From contig CAIQUD010000054.1 of NCBI GenBank assembly GCA_903874965.1, positions 1 to 64,000 of the forward strand: 64,000 nt of DNA, read 5' to 3'. This document shows positions 34,636-43,371 of this stretch, in pieces. Made by a program: the position numbers and the translations under genes. The DNA comes from an uncultured Actinomycetes bacterium (GTDB lineage Bacteria > Actinomycetota > Acidimicrobiia > Acidimicrobiales > RAAP-2). The notes below the pieces were generated by a model. It saw only the letters and a program-made list of their open reading frames with translations, was not told the DNA's origin and searched no databases. Numbering within the stretch: position 1 is the stretch's first letter; the number at the start of each line of letters is the position of its first letter.

Positions 34636-35793
34636 ATGAACGCCACCGAGGCCGCCGACGCAGCAATCCTTGCGGCGCGACCTCAGTTGGTTACGCTCAG
34701 TCGTGACGTCCACGCGCACCCTGAACTCAATTTCGAAGAATTCTTCAGCTCCAATCGGGTAGCCGAAGCACTCGAAGCCAGGGGCTTCACCGTTGAACGT
34801 GGTGCCTTTGGTCTCGAAACAGCCTTCAGGGCGACCTTCGGAACCGGTGACTTCGTCGTGGCGATCTGCGCCGAGTATGACGCGCTCCCCCACGTCGGGC
34901 ATGCCTGTGGTCACAATGTGATTGCGAGTTCGTCCGTCGGCGCAGCCATTGGACTCGCGCAGGTCGCAGCAGACCTCGAGATGACCATCCTCGTTCTCGG
35001 GACGCCTGCAGAAGAGGGTGGCGGCGGCAAGATTCTGATGGCGGAACAAGGCGCCTTTGCTGACGCACATCTCGCAATGATGGTGCATCCTTGGTCGAGC
35101 GAGCGACTTGAGGCAACCTGCCTGGCGGTTGACCACTTTGACGTCACCTTCAGTGGCCACGAAGCGCATGCTTCAGGTGCTCCTTGGAAGGGAGTCAATG
35201 CTGCCGATGCAATGGTGATTGCCCAGGTTGCCATTGGCCTCTTGCGCCAGCAACTTCCTCCTGGTCACCAAGTCCATGGGATTGTGACCAATGGTGGTGC
35301 TGCACCGAATGTCATTCCGGGAACGGTGACTGGTCGATTCATGTGTCGAACGGGCCACCTCGATGAGCTCGCTGGACTGACTGAACGCGTTCGAGCGTGC
35401 TTTTCCGCCGGGGCGCTAGCGACCGGCGCAACCGTGTCGTTTGAAGAACTCTGCCCGATCTACTCACACATGGAGTCAGACCCAGAACTCCTCCAGTCCT
35501 ACCGGCGGCATGCCGAAGCACTTGGGCGCCATTTCACCGAAGACGACGAAGGGCTTCCAAAGCCAACGCTCTCGACCGACATGGCGAACATCAGTCTCCT
35601 TGTTCCAACGATTCATCCACTGATGAAGATCGAAGCAGGAGGCGCGTCAAACCATCAGTTCGACTTTGCCGCTGCGTGCATCACTGAATCTGCCGACCTT
35701 GCCATTACCGATGCTGCTCGAGCAATGGCCGCAACCGCCATCGAAGTTGCGAGTACTCCAGCGTGGCGAGCGAAGCTTCTTGCCAAGCCGTAG
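34636..35793 (+). CDS. M20 family amidohydrolase (PM20D2/AbgB-like)
   Basis: A 385-residue metallohydrolase. Metal-binding segments include the EYDALPHVGHACGHNV motif, TPAEEGGGGKI, and the lid/dimerisation domain starting FSGHEAHASGAPW. The C-terminal KIEAGGASNHQFDFA fits the family. It resembles amidohydrolases such as PM20D2 and p-aminobenzoyl-glutamate hydrolase; its substrate is unknown. It begins two bases after the carboxylase stop, so both are probably on one transcript. Confidence 0.87.
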   Translation: MNATEAADAAILAARPQLVTLSRDVHAHPELNFEEFFSSNRVAEALEARGFTVERGAFGLETAFRATFGTGDFVVAICAEYDALPHVGHACGHNVIASSSVGAAIGLAQVAADLEMTILVLGTPAEEGGGGKILMAEQGAFADAHLAMMVHPWSSERLEATCLAVDHFDVTFSGHEAHASGAPWKGVNAADAMVIAQVAIGLLRQQLPPGHQVHGIVTNGGAAPNVIPGTVTGRFMCRTGHLDELAGLTERVRACFSAGALATGATVSFEELCPIYSHMESDPELLQSYRRHAEALGRHFTEDDEGLPKPTLSTDMANISLLVPTIHPLMKIEAGGASNHQFDFAAACITESADLAITDAARAMAATAIEVASTPAWRAKLLAKP

Positions 35794-35813
35794 GCAACGC
35801 ATCAGGTAAGACT

Positions 35814-36116
35814 GTGCCCATGATCTTGGAGCACGCCTACCTCAATGTTCGTCCCGGCACTGAAGATGCCTTCCTCGAGGCACTTTCCGCAGCCAAGCAA
35901 TTCATTGCTCGAACCGAAGGGTTCATTGGCATGGAGGTGTCGAGGTGCGTTGAGGAACCCTCAAACTTCCTGTTGCTCGTTGAGTGGGAAACCCTTGAGG
36001 CGCACACCGTTGGATTTCGTGAAGGCCCTGACTATGCACCTTGGCGCGCTGCACTCCATCATTTCTACGACCCCATGCCTGTGGTGCAGCACTTCGAGGT
36101 CGTTGAAGTCGCCTAG
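35814..36116 (+). CDS. Antibiotic biosynthesis monooxygenase (ABM) domain protein
   Basis: A small ferredoxin-like fold protein of about 100 residues: [44 protein letters not shown] and [21 protein letters not shown]. This is the ABM family, whose members act as small monooxygenases or as unassigned stress proteins. GTG 35814 has AGG at a good distance; ATG 35820 is an alternative. It is the third gene of the carboxylase unit and overlaps the convergent mutase stop by four bases. Confidence 0.83.
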   Translation: MPMILEHAYLNVRPGTEDAFLEALSAAKQFIARTEGFIGMEVSRCVEEPSNFLLLVEWETLEAHTVGFREGPDYAPWRAALHHFYDPMPVVQHFEVVEVA

Positions 36117-37696
36117 GGCTGGTAGACGCCGAACTCTTCACGCAACACATCGGCAACTTCACCAAGAGTCGCAAGACGACGAAGGGCTTCTTTCATCGGC
36201 ACGAGAAGGTTCTGTGTGCCAGTTGCAGCGCTCTTAAGGTCGGCCAATGCAGCGTCAACACCAGCTTGGTCTCTCGAAGCTCGAACATTCTTGACCGCTG
36301 CAATCTGCGTCTTCTGCAGTTGGATATCAATCGGGAACACCTCAACTGGTTCGTTGACCGATTCGGTGAACTTATTCACGCCGACAACAATCTGGTCGCC
36401 TGAGTCAATCCCTCGAGCAACTGCATAGGCAGCGGCTTCAATTTCGTCCTGCATGTAGTGGGCCTCAATTGCCGCAACGGCTCCACCAAGCTCATCAATA
36501 CGAGCAAGGTAGGTCCAAGCCGCCGCCTCAACCTCATTGGTGAGGGACTCGACGAAGTACGAACCAGCCAGAGGGTCGACCGTGTCAGCGACGCCGGACT
36601 CGTACCCGATCACTTGTTGCGTCCGAAGAGCGAGCTTTGCCGCGCGTTCGGTCGGGAGACCAAGTGCTTCATCGAAGCCATTGGTGTGAAGACTCTGGGT
36701 CCCACCAAGAACCGCCGAGAGTGCCTGAATTGCAACCCGAACAATGTTGTTCTCTGGCTGTTGCGCCGTAAGGGTTGACCCGCCAGTTTGGGTGTGGAAT
36801 CTGAGAGTCTTGCTCCGCTCATCCTTCGCGCCAAACCGCTCGGTCATGATCTTCGCCCACATCCTTCGAGCAGCACGGTACTTCGCAACTTCTTCGAAGA
36901 GATTGTTGTGCGCGTTCCAGAAGAACGACAACCGCGGCGCAAACGCATCAACGTCGAGACCGGCCGCCTGAGCCGCTTCGACGTAGGCAATTCCGTTGGC
37001 AAGGGTGAACGCAATCTCTTGGACTGCCGTCGAACCAGCCTCACGAATGTGATAGCCGGAAATGGAAATCGTGTTCCAGCTGGGAAGGTGCTCTGCGCAG
37101 TAGGCAAAGGTGTCGACAATGAGCCGCATTGATTGGCGGGGTGGATAGATGTAGGTTCCGCGAGCGACGTATTCCTTCAAGATGTCGTTCTGAATCGTTC
37201 CGCGAATCTTTGGACCTGGCACGCCTTGCTCTTCCGCAATGAGCTGGTACATGAGGAGGAGCGTCGAGGCCGTCGAGTTGATCGTCATCGACGTCGTCAC
37301 CGTGTCGAGCGGGAGACCACCGAGAAGAATTCGCATGTCCTCCAAGGAGTCGATCGCCACACCAACCTTGCCGACTTCACCTTCGGCGCGTGGATGGTCG
37401 GAGTCGTAACCCATTTGCGTTGGGAGATCGAAGGCGCAACTGAGGCCCGTCTGTCCCGCACCGAGCAAGAACTTGAAGCGCTCATTGGTTGACGCTGCCG
37501 TGCCAAAACCTGCGTATTGGCGCATGGTCCAGAGGCGCTGGCGGTACATCTCCTGGTGCACACCACGCGTATAGGGGAAGGATCCGGGGCTGCCAAGGGC
37601 TGTTTCGGGATCAAAGTTGGCGAGATCCTCCGCGGTGTACAGCTGATTTACCACGAGGTCGGAACTCGTACGACGAGATTGGGGCTGGTCGGTCAC
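36113..37696 (-). CDS. Acyl-CoA mutase large subunit (methylmalonyl-CoA mutase family, no B12 domain)
   Basis: A 527-residue protein covering the substrate-binding TIM barrel only: [55 protein letters not shown] and [18 protein letters not shown]. No C-terminal DxHxxG cobalamin domain is present, so it must work with a separate small B12-binding subunit outside the window. The tyrosine of EMY and the arginine of ARGTYIYPP resemble methylmalonyl-CoA rather than isobutyryl-CoA mutases, as far as recalled. GTG 37696 lies six bases after TATCCT, and the extra N-terminal codons of the track ORF are unsupported. Confidence 0.88.
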   Translation of the reverse strand: MTDQPQSRRTSSDLVVNQLYTAEDLANFDPETALGSPGSFPYTRGVHQEMYRQRLWTMRQYAGFGTAASTNERFKFLLGAGQTGLSCAFDLPTQMGYDSDHPRAEGEVGKVGVAIDSLEDMRILLGGLPLDTVTTSMTINSTASTLLLMYQLIAEEQGVPGPKIRGTIQNDILKEYVARGTYIYPPRQSMRLIVDTFAYCAEHLPSWNTISISGYHIREAGSTAVQEIAFTLANGIAYVEAAQAAGLDVDAFAPRLSFFWNAHNNLFEEVAKYRAARRMWAKIMTERFGAKDERSKTLRFHTQTGGSTLTAQQPENNIVRVAIQALSAVLGGTQSLHTNGFDEALGLPTERAAKLALRTQQVIGYESGVADTVDPLAGSYFVESLTNEVEAAAWTYLARIDELGGAVAAIEAHYMQDEIEAAAYAVARGIDSGDQIVVGVNKFTESVNEPVEVFPIDIQLQKTQIAAVKNVRASRDQAGVDAALADLKSAATGTQNLLVPMKEALRRLATLGEVADVLREEFGVYQP

Positions 37697-37702
37697 GAAT
37701 AC

Positions 37703-37708
37703 AGGATA
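37703..37708 (-). promoter_or_regulatory. -10 element for acyl-CoA mutase gene (leaderless)
   Basis: TATCCT, then six bases GTATTC, then GTG at 37696 on the minus strand. It is part of a divergent promoter region with the GT4 gene. Confidence 0.58.
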
Positions 37709-37760
37709 GGTCGGGAGTGCAGGGGGTCCGCCTCCCTTCGTCACCAGAGGGGCCGAGGAC

Positions 37761-37766
37761 TAGCCT
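37761..37766 (+). promoter_or_regulatory. -10 element for GT4 gene (leaderless)
   Basis: TAGCCT, then seven bases CAGTTCT, then ATG at 37774. Confidence 0.58.
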
Positions 37767-37773
37767 CAGTTCT

Positions 37774-39366
37774 ATGGAGAATGAAGTTGGTGGCGCTCAA
37801 CGTCCCGAAGGCGACTCCGCCCGACGACACCTCGTTGCCGCCCGAGGAATGGCAAACCGCGGTGCCACGGTTGACCCAACGACTCGGCTGAAGTTCATTC
37901 GAAGAGCGCTGACCTACCTCCTCAATCCAATTCTGAGCCGACAACACCTCGTCAATCAGGAGCTGATCACCGCCCAGGAAATTGCCATTGGAGACGCGCT
38001 TGCCATGGGAAGCGACCTTCGAGCTGACCAGAGAGCTGAGCTGAGAGCCACCGAGAACCAACTTCGAGAAGCTTTGCAACGGCTTGACCGAAAATACTTA
38101 TCGACACTCGCAGATGCTTCCGCCTTTGCAACAACGAACGAAGTTGCCCTCTCGCTCGACAACGAGTTGGTGCTGACCACTCCTCAAGGTCCGCCACTTC
38201 AAGCACCGCGAAGCGGCAAGGGCCTCTCGGTCACTGTTCATGGCGACTGGCAAGCGTTTAATGGCCTCGCTGCAGCTGCACGCCGTCTCGTCGTTGATCT
38301 CGTGAGCGCTGGCGTTGATGTTTCGGTCGCTGATTTCGACTCAGGTGCAACTCGGGCTGGAGCATTTGTTGACGATCCAATCGCGGGTCTCAATCGATCA
38401 ACCGACAACACCATCCATCTTTGGGCAGTCAACGTGAACGAATTTGGTCGCGTCAGTCATGACGAGCTTCATCCAACCAATCGACGGCGGTACAACATCG
38501 CTACTTGGTACTGGGAAATGGAAGACGTTCCCGCTCGCTTTGCCGAAACGGCTCGCCGACCCGATGAACTTTGGGCACCGAGTCCATTGGTCCGTTCGGC
38601 ATTTCTCGGCTCGACCAATGCACCAATTGTGCTGGTCCATCCTTCAATTCGACCCATGGTGCAAGCCAGTACTCGGGAACAAGTGTTGAGCGACCTCGGA
38701 ATTTCAACGACCAAGCTCGTCGTGCTCGTGAGCTTCGATGCTCGTTCGGTCGCTAATCGCAAGAATCCACTTGGCTCCATTGAGGCATTTCGTCGCGCCT
38801 TCGGTGCCAACGCGGCAGAAGCAGTGCTCGTGGTGAAGGCGCACTCGCTGTCTGACCATGATGCCTACGCCAGCAGGCTTCGATCGGAACTCGCAAGCAT
38901 CAATGGCGTCCTCATTGAGGAAGCGATCACTGATCAGGCATTCACCGACCTCTTGGCGGCGGCCGATGTCTATCTGTCCCTCCACCGGTGCGAGGGATTC
39001 GGGCTCGGCATGGCCGAAGCGATGCTGCTCGGCAAACCAGTTGTCGCCACGGGGTTCTCGGGAAACCGAGCCTTCATGAACCTTGGCAATAGTTGTCTCG
39101 TTGGCTACACCGTTCGTCCATTGGACGCTGCGGATCTCGCGCTTCATCCCGACCAGACCGATGCCTACGATCTCGGATCGCTTTGGGCGGAGCCCGATCT
39201 TGACCAAGCGGCCTCGTGGCTTCTCCTGCTCCAGACCGACGAAACTCTGCGGGTAGGAATTGGTAAACGTGCCCGCCTAAGCGCAGCTCAGACTTTTGAT
39301 CCCGCTCGGACCAGCCAAGTCATGGTGAACAGACTCTGGGAACTCCATGACCAACTGAACCCTTGA
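37774..39366 (+). CDS. GT4-family glycosyltransferase with N-terminal extension
   Basis: A 530-residue protein. The N-terminal ~140 residues are polar and helical with no recognised domain. A GT-B fold follows, starting GKGLSVTVHGDW, with DLLAAADVYLSLHRCEGFGLGMAEAML and GKPVVATGFSGNRAFM as the donor-binding GT4 signature (EGFG at the ExFG position). There is no signal peptide or membrane segment. It probably acts in polysaccharide assembly; donor and acceptor are unknown. The ATG seven bases after TAGCCT is used; the longer track start at 37489 overlaps the mutase gene. Confidence 0.87.
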   Translation: MENEVGGAQRPEGDSARRHLVAARGMANRGATVDPTTRLKFIRRALTYLLNPILSRQHLVNQELITAQEIAIGDALAMGSDLRADQRAELRATENQLREALQRLDRKYLSTLADASAFATTNEVALSLDNELVLTTPQGPPLQAPRSGKGLSVTVHGDWQAFNGLAAAARRLVVDLVSAGVDVSVADFDSGATRAGAFVDDPIAGLNRSTDNTIHLWAVNVNEFGRVSHDELHPTNRRRYNIATWYWEMEDVPARFAETARRPDELWAPSPLVRSAFLGSTNAPIVLVHPSIRPMVQASTREQVLSDLGISTTKLVVLVSFDARSVANRKNPLGSIEAFRRAFGANAAEAVLVVKAHSLSDHDAYASRLRSELASINGVLIEEAITDQAFTDLLAAADVYLSLHRCEGFGLGMAEAMLLGKPVVATGFSGNRAFMNLGNSCLVGYTVRPLDAADLALHPDQTDAYDLGSLWAEPDLDQAASWLLLLQTDETLRVGIGKRARLSAAQTFDPARTSQVMVNRLWELHDQLNP

Positions 39367-39383
39367 CCCACTAGGGGCAATGG

Positions 39384-40541
39384 TTAGGCAGTGTGGGGCA
39401 TGCAGAGATCGTCGTATTCCGCGATGACAATTGGCAACGCGTTCTCGCCACATGCCGGACACTCAGGATCGCGACGAACCTTGAACGTCCTGAAGGACTC
39501 TTCAAGTGCATCAAAGGCGAGTAGTCGACCAATGAGTGGGTCGCCAAGCTTCAAGATCATCTTGATTGCCTCAAGCGCCTGAATCGACCCAACAATTCCT
39601 GGAAGAACTCCCAGCACGCCAGCTTCGGCACATGATGGTGCCAATTCGGCGGGAGGCGGCTCAGGGATGAGGCATCGGTAGCAAGGGCCGTTGTAGGGAT
39701 CAAAGACCGTTACCTGGCCTTCGAAGCGGAAGATCGAGCCGTGGACCACCGGGATCTTCTTGAGCAAAGCCGCATCGTTGACGAGGTACCGAGTTGGAAA
39801 GTTGTCCGTTCCATCAACAATGACGTCGTAGCCGTCAATGATGTCCAAGATGTTGTCAGCACCGAGGCGGGTGTCGTAGGTCGTGACCTCAAGATCGGGA
39901 TTGATCGAGGTGAGCGCCACCTTGGCCGAGTCCACCTTGCGCATGCCAACGCGGTCGAGGTTGTGAAGAATCTGTCGTTGCAAATTAGATTCGTCGACGA
40001 CATCCATATCAATGATGCCAATGTGGCCAACACCAGCAGCAGCCAGATAGAGCGCCGAGGGTGAACCAAGACCCCCGGCACCGAGCATCAGCACCTTGGC
40101 GTCAAGCAACTGTTGCTGACCTTTTTCACCTACTTCAGGCAGGAGGAGGTGACGCTGGTAGCGATTGCGCTGCGCTGGCGTCAGCGTGCGGGGAGTAGTC
40201 CAAGGAAGACCACTGTCCTTCCACTTATTGAAGCCACCAATGACCGAGGTCACATCGCTGTAGCCAAGATCTTGCAGGGTCTTTGCGGCGAAGGCAGACC
40301 GGACTCCACCTGCGCAGTAGACGACGACCGGCGCAGTCTTGTTCGGCAGCTTCCCTTCAACTTGGAATTCCAGGTGACCTCGTGGGAGATGAATCGCACC
40401 GGGCACGGCACCTTGTTCATACTCGTCGGGTTCGCGCACATCGAGAAACGCAACCGTCCCGACGAGGTCTGCCACGTCGGCAGGCTCCGCTTCGACGATT
40501 TCCGACTTTGCTGCATTTAAGAGGTCACGGGGGGTGGACAT
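39384..40541 (-). CDS. Rhodanese-ThiF fusion, MoeZ/MoeB-like sulfur-carrier adenylyltransferase
   Basis: A 385-residue protein with a rhodanese domain first (FLDVREPDEYEQGAVPGA, active-site loop YCAGGVRSA, residues ~20-110) and then a ThiF/MoeB adenylyltransferase domain (GAGGLGSPSALYLAAAG, DGTDNFPTRYLVND, zinc cysteines CYRC and CPAC). MoeZ-type proteins adenylate and thiocarboxylate small sulfur carriers such as MoaD, ThiS or CysO. In MoeZ and human MOCS3 the rhodanese is C-terminal, so the domain order here is reversed. ATG 40541 has GGAG five bases upstream. Partner carrier proteins are not in the window. Confidence 0.9.
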   Translation of the reverse strand: MSTPRDLLNAAKSEIVEAEPADVADLVGTVAFLDVREPDEYEQGAVPGAIHLPRGHLEFQVEGKLPNKTAPVVVYCAGGVRSAFAAKTLQDLGYSDVTSVIGGFNKWKDSGLPWTTPRTLTPAQRNRYQRHLLLPEVGEKGQQQLLDAKVLMLGAGGLGSPSALYLAAAGVGHIGIIDMDVVDESNLQRQILHNLDRVGMRKVDSAKVALTSINPDLEVTTYDTRLGADNILDIIDGYDVIVDGTDNFPTRYLVNDAALLKKIPVVHGSIFRFEGQVTVFDPYNGPCYRCLIPEPPPAELAPSCAEAGVLGVLPGIVGSIQALEAIKMILKLGDPLIGRLLAFDALEESFRTFKVRRDPECPACGENALPIVIAEYDDLCMPHTA

Positions 40542-40615
40542 CAAGGCTCCTCCACTGGGTTCGTTAAAACCCTACCAGTTAGGTCAACAATCCGATCCGC
40601 GTCTAGAACCACAGT

Positions 40616-41275
40616 GTGGATCTGCACGAAGTCCTCTCAAAGCGACGTATGTGCCGGAGCTTCTCGACGACACCGCTCGATCATGACCTCGTCATGGCGC
40701 TCACTGATGACGCCCTTAGAGCCCCGTCTGCCGGGAACAGCCAGGGCGTCGCTGTTCTTGTCCTCGAAGACGATGCACACCGAACCGCGTACTGGATGGC
40801 ATCGACCGATGCGGCATGGCGGGAGCAGAGCAAGCGCTACCAAGCAATGTCACGAGCACCGGTCATCGTGCTCGTTCTGTGTTCGCCTTCGATGTACGTC
40901 AATCGCTACGCAGCTCCAGACAAAGCGTCTTCAGGTCTTGGAGAGTCAGACGAAGTCTGGCCGGTTCCCTATTGGCATGGTGATGCTGCGTTTGCCACGA
41001 TGGCGCTCCTTCTCGGAGCAGCGTCAGAAGAACTTGGGGCTGCGTTTCTCGGAACCTTTCGGAACGAGGAAAACATTCTCAAAGCCTTTGAGGTTCCCGA
41101 TACTTGGCGGCTCTTCGGCACGGTGCTGCTGGGCCACCCTGACGGCGATGACCACCCTTCGGCTTCGCTCCAACGGACTCGGTCGCGAGCAGACCGAGTA
41201 CACCTCGGAACGTTTCACGACCGTCCTGGAACTAGCGAAGTTGACGAAGGTAACGAAGCAGGGTTCGGAGACTGA
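40616..41275 (+). CDS. Nitroreductase-family flavoprotein
   Basis: A 219-residue protein of the nitroreductase/FMN-dependent oxidoreductase fold: MDLHEVLSKRRMCRSFSTTPLDHD, LRAPSAGNSQGV and the C-terminal RLFGTVLLGHPDGDD. It resembles actinobacterial NfnB-type and F420- or FMN-linked reductases, but the substrate is unclear. The GTG at 40616 is the family start. The 3' end overlaps the convergent pepA gene by 44 bases, and the last ~30 residues lie in the overlap and look unlike the family. Confidence 0.83.
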   Translation: MDLHEVLSKRRMCRSFSTTPLDHDLVMALTDDALRAPSAGNSQGVAVLVLEDDAHRTAYWMASTDAAWREQSKRYQAMSRAPVIVLVLCSPSMYVNRYAAPDKASSGLGESDEVWPVPYWHGDAAFATMALLLGAASEELGAAFLGTFRNEENILKAFEVPDTWRLFGTVLLGHPDGDDHPSASLQRTRSRADRVHLGTFHDRPGTSEVDEGNEAGFGD

Positions 41276-42698
41276 AGGCCGTTCCTCCGCGCGTCTGGTA
41301 GCCGCTGTCCGACTCAGAACGACCTGGACCAGCAATGTCCAAGTGCGCCCACGTGGTTGATCCAACGAACTCTTCTAAGAACAACGCCGCAGAGATCGAT
41401 CCAGCCACGCCGGTCTTGCCAATGTTCTTCATGTCCGCGATTTCGGAATCGATGTGACTTCGAAATTGCGGAGGAAGCGGCATTGGCCAATTGTGCTCAC
41501 CCTCTAGTGCTCCAGCGTCAAACAATGCCGTTGAGAGTGCAGGGTCATTGGCGTAGGCAGCGGCGATATCTCCAAGTGCAACTACCTGAGCGCCAGTGAG
41601 CGTGGCCACGTCAATCATCGTCGTGGGCTCGAGTTCGGCTCCGAGGCAGAGGGCGTCCGCCAAGATGATTCGTCCTTCGGCGTCGGTGTTCAAAATCTCC
41701 ATGGTCTTGCCATTGCGGGCAGTCAAAACATCGCCTGGACGAATTGCCGTTCCTGAAGGCATGTTCTCGGTCATTGGAGCAATGGCGGTCACCTTGACCT
41801 TGACCCCAAGTGCCTCGCAGGCAGACAAGGCGGCCAAGACAACCGCCGCTCCTGACATGTCGGTCTTCATCGTCATCATTCCCGCACCGGTCTTGAGCGA
41901 GAGGCCACCCGAGTCAAAGGTCACGCCTTTGCCAACGAGGACAACGTGACGAGTCTTCGCCGTGGCTTTCGCCGGCGTGTAGGTGCCACGAACAAGGCGA
42001 GGAGGTTCGGCCGATCCTTGAGCAACACCGAGAAGGCCACCGAGTCGTTCTTTCTCGATTCGGGCCTTCTCCCAAACTTCGACCTTCGTCAAGGGTCCAC
42101 TGGTCTTCAGGCGAGCCGCAGAACGCTTGGCCATCTCCGTTGGTGAAAGGTGCCCTGGCGGCTCATTGATCAAGTCCTTGGCGAATTCCACGGCCGCAGC
42201 AATGACTCGCGCTGCCTCAACGGAGCGTTCGAGACCTGTTCGACTTGACGAAGCAACGGTGAGTGACCCGATGCTTCGCTCTGGAGATGATCGGTGGGTA
42301 TTGAACTTGTAGGTCGCAAGAAGCGCCCCCGTGGCTGCTGCCTCTTGTGCCGATGCGTCGCCACCAGGCACGACGAGTGCAAGTGAGGCGCCTGCAGACG
42401 TCGAACGAGTGGCCGAAGCGCCAAAGCGTCTCCATCCCTCGGCGTCACCACTGCCAACGCCAATCAGCAGCAGCGTTGCACCTTCGAAGGATCTGATCGC
42501 AAACACCGATCCAGGAGCTGCCGAAAATGACGCTGTCGTTGCCCAAGCCGCGTCGACAGCAGTCGGAACCTCGATTCCGGCAATCGTAGGAAGTACCCCG
42601 GCGGCAAATCCGATTGCTGGTGTCGCAAGAACTGGGATGGCGAGGACATCTACCTTCTCAAGTTCCGTCAACTTTGCTACAGCTACTGGCACGGACAT
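41232..42698 (-). CDS. pepA: Leucyl aminopeptidase (M17 family)
   Basis: A 488-residue cytosolic aminopeptidase. The catalytic domain carries GKGVTFDSGGLSLK, MKTDMSGAA, the M17 signature NTDAEGRIILAD, and ATLTGAQVVALG. The N-terminal ~170 residues form the usual non-catalytic domain. It removes N-terminal leucine and other residues and needs two divalent metals. ATG 42698 with AGGAG upstream is used rather than the track start at 42722. Confidence 0.95.
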   Translation of the reverse strand: MSVPVAVAKLTELEKVDVLAIPVLATPAIGFAAGVLPTIAGIEVPTAVDAAWATTASFSAAPGSVFAIRSFEGATLLLIGVGSGDAEGWRRFGASATRSTSAGASLALVVPGGDASAQEAAATGALLATYKFNTHRSSPERSIGSLTVASSSRTGLERSVEAARVIAAAVEFAKDLINEPPGHLSPTEMAKRSAARLKTSGPLTKVEVWEKARIEKERLGGLLGVAQGSAEPPRLVRGTYTPAKATAKTRHVVLVGKGVTFDSGGLSLKTGAGMMTMKTDMSGAAVVLAALSACEALGVKVKVTAIAPMTENMPSGTAIRPGDVLTARNGKTMEILNTDAEGRIILADALCLGAELEPTTMIDVATLTGAQVVALGDIAAAYANDPALSTALFDAGALEGEHNWPMPLPPQFRSHIDSEIADMKNIGKTGVAGSISAALFLEEFVGSTTWAHLDIAGPGRSESDSGYQTRGGTAFSLRTLLRYLRQLR

Positions 42699-42743
42699 TG
42701 GGCTCCTCTCGAAAGGTGGCACTGCGAACTTCTTCGAACTCGA

Positions 42744-43295
42744 TCAGGTTGTTGGTCCAACCGAACGAGTCCGAAGGAGATGATCTCCATCTTGCCAGCG
42801 TGCAAGGGTCCATGCGAGATCAGAGAGTCGATTGAGATAGGCGCGAACGAGGCCGCTCTCCCCTTCGAGGCTCACGGCGGTGCGCTCCGCCCGCCGGACG
42901 ACCGTCCTGCACACGTCGAGTGTGGCGGAAAGGCGATTGCCTCCAGGAACAACAAACTCCTTCAGTGGTTCAAAGCGTGCCGTGTAGGTGTCAATGTGGC
43001 CTTCGAGCCGCTCGACCATCGCCTCAGAAACCTTCGTTGCCCCGTCGACTAATTTGCTCCGATTTTCGGCATCGGTTGCCACTTCAGCCATCAGCACCCA
43101 CAGATCACGCTCCACTTCAATGAGCAAGAGATCAAGCTCGGAACCTTCGCCGGTTTCTGCTCGGGCAAGTCCAAGAAATGCCTGCGCCTCATCAACAGCG
43201 CCGAGGACTTCAATAGCTGCGTCGTTCTTCGCAACTCGACCTCCATAGAGGAGTCCCGTTGTTCCGTCATCGCCTTTTCGAGTGTAAATCTTCAC
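42744..43295 (-). CDS. Cob(I)alamin adenosyltransferase, PduO type
   Basis: A 183-residue PduO/MMAB-type ATP:cob(I)alamin adenosyltransferase: IYTRKGDDGTTGLLYGGRV, GAVDEAQAFLG and a helical bundle ending VVRRAERTAV and LNRLSDLAWTLARW. It makes adenosylcobalamin, the cofactor needed by acyl-CoA mutases such as that encoded at 36113. The GTG lies six bases after TAGGTT, so the transcript is probably leaderless. It is divergent from metH. Confidence 0.94.
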   Translation of the reverse strand: MKIYTRKGDDGTTGLLYGGRVAKNDAAIEVLGAVDEAQAFLGLARAETGEGSELDLLLIEVERDLWVLMAEVATDAENRSKLVDGATKVSEAMVERLEGHIDTYTARFEPLKEFVVPGGNRLSATLDVCRTVVRRAERTAVSLEGESGLVRAYLNRLSDLAWTLARWQDGDHLLRTRSVGPTT

Positions 43296-43301
43296 GTAAC
43301 C

Positions 43302-43307
43302 AACCTA
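43302..43307 (-). promoter_or_regulatory. -10 element for cobalamin adenosyltransferase gene (leaderless)
   Basis: TAGGTT, then six bases GGTTAC, then GTG at 43295 on the minus strand. Confidence 0.58.
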
Positions 43308-43371
43308 CCGGTGGCGTCGAGGGACTATTCGCCCAAATGTTTAAGCACCGGTGGGTGACTTGTAGCCTGAG

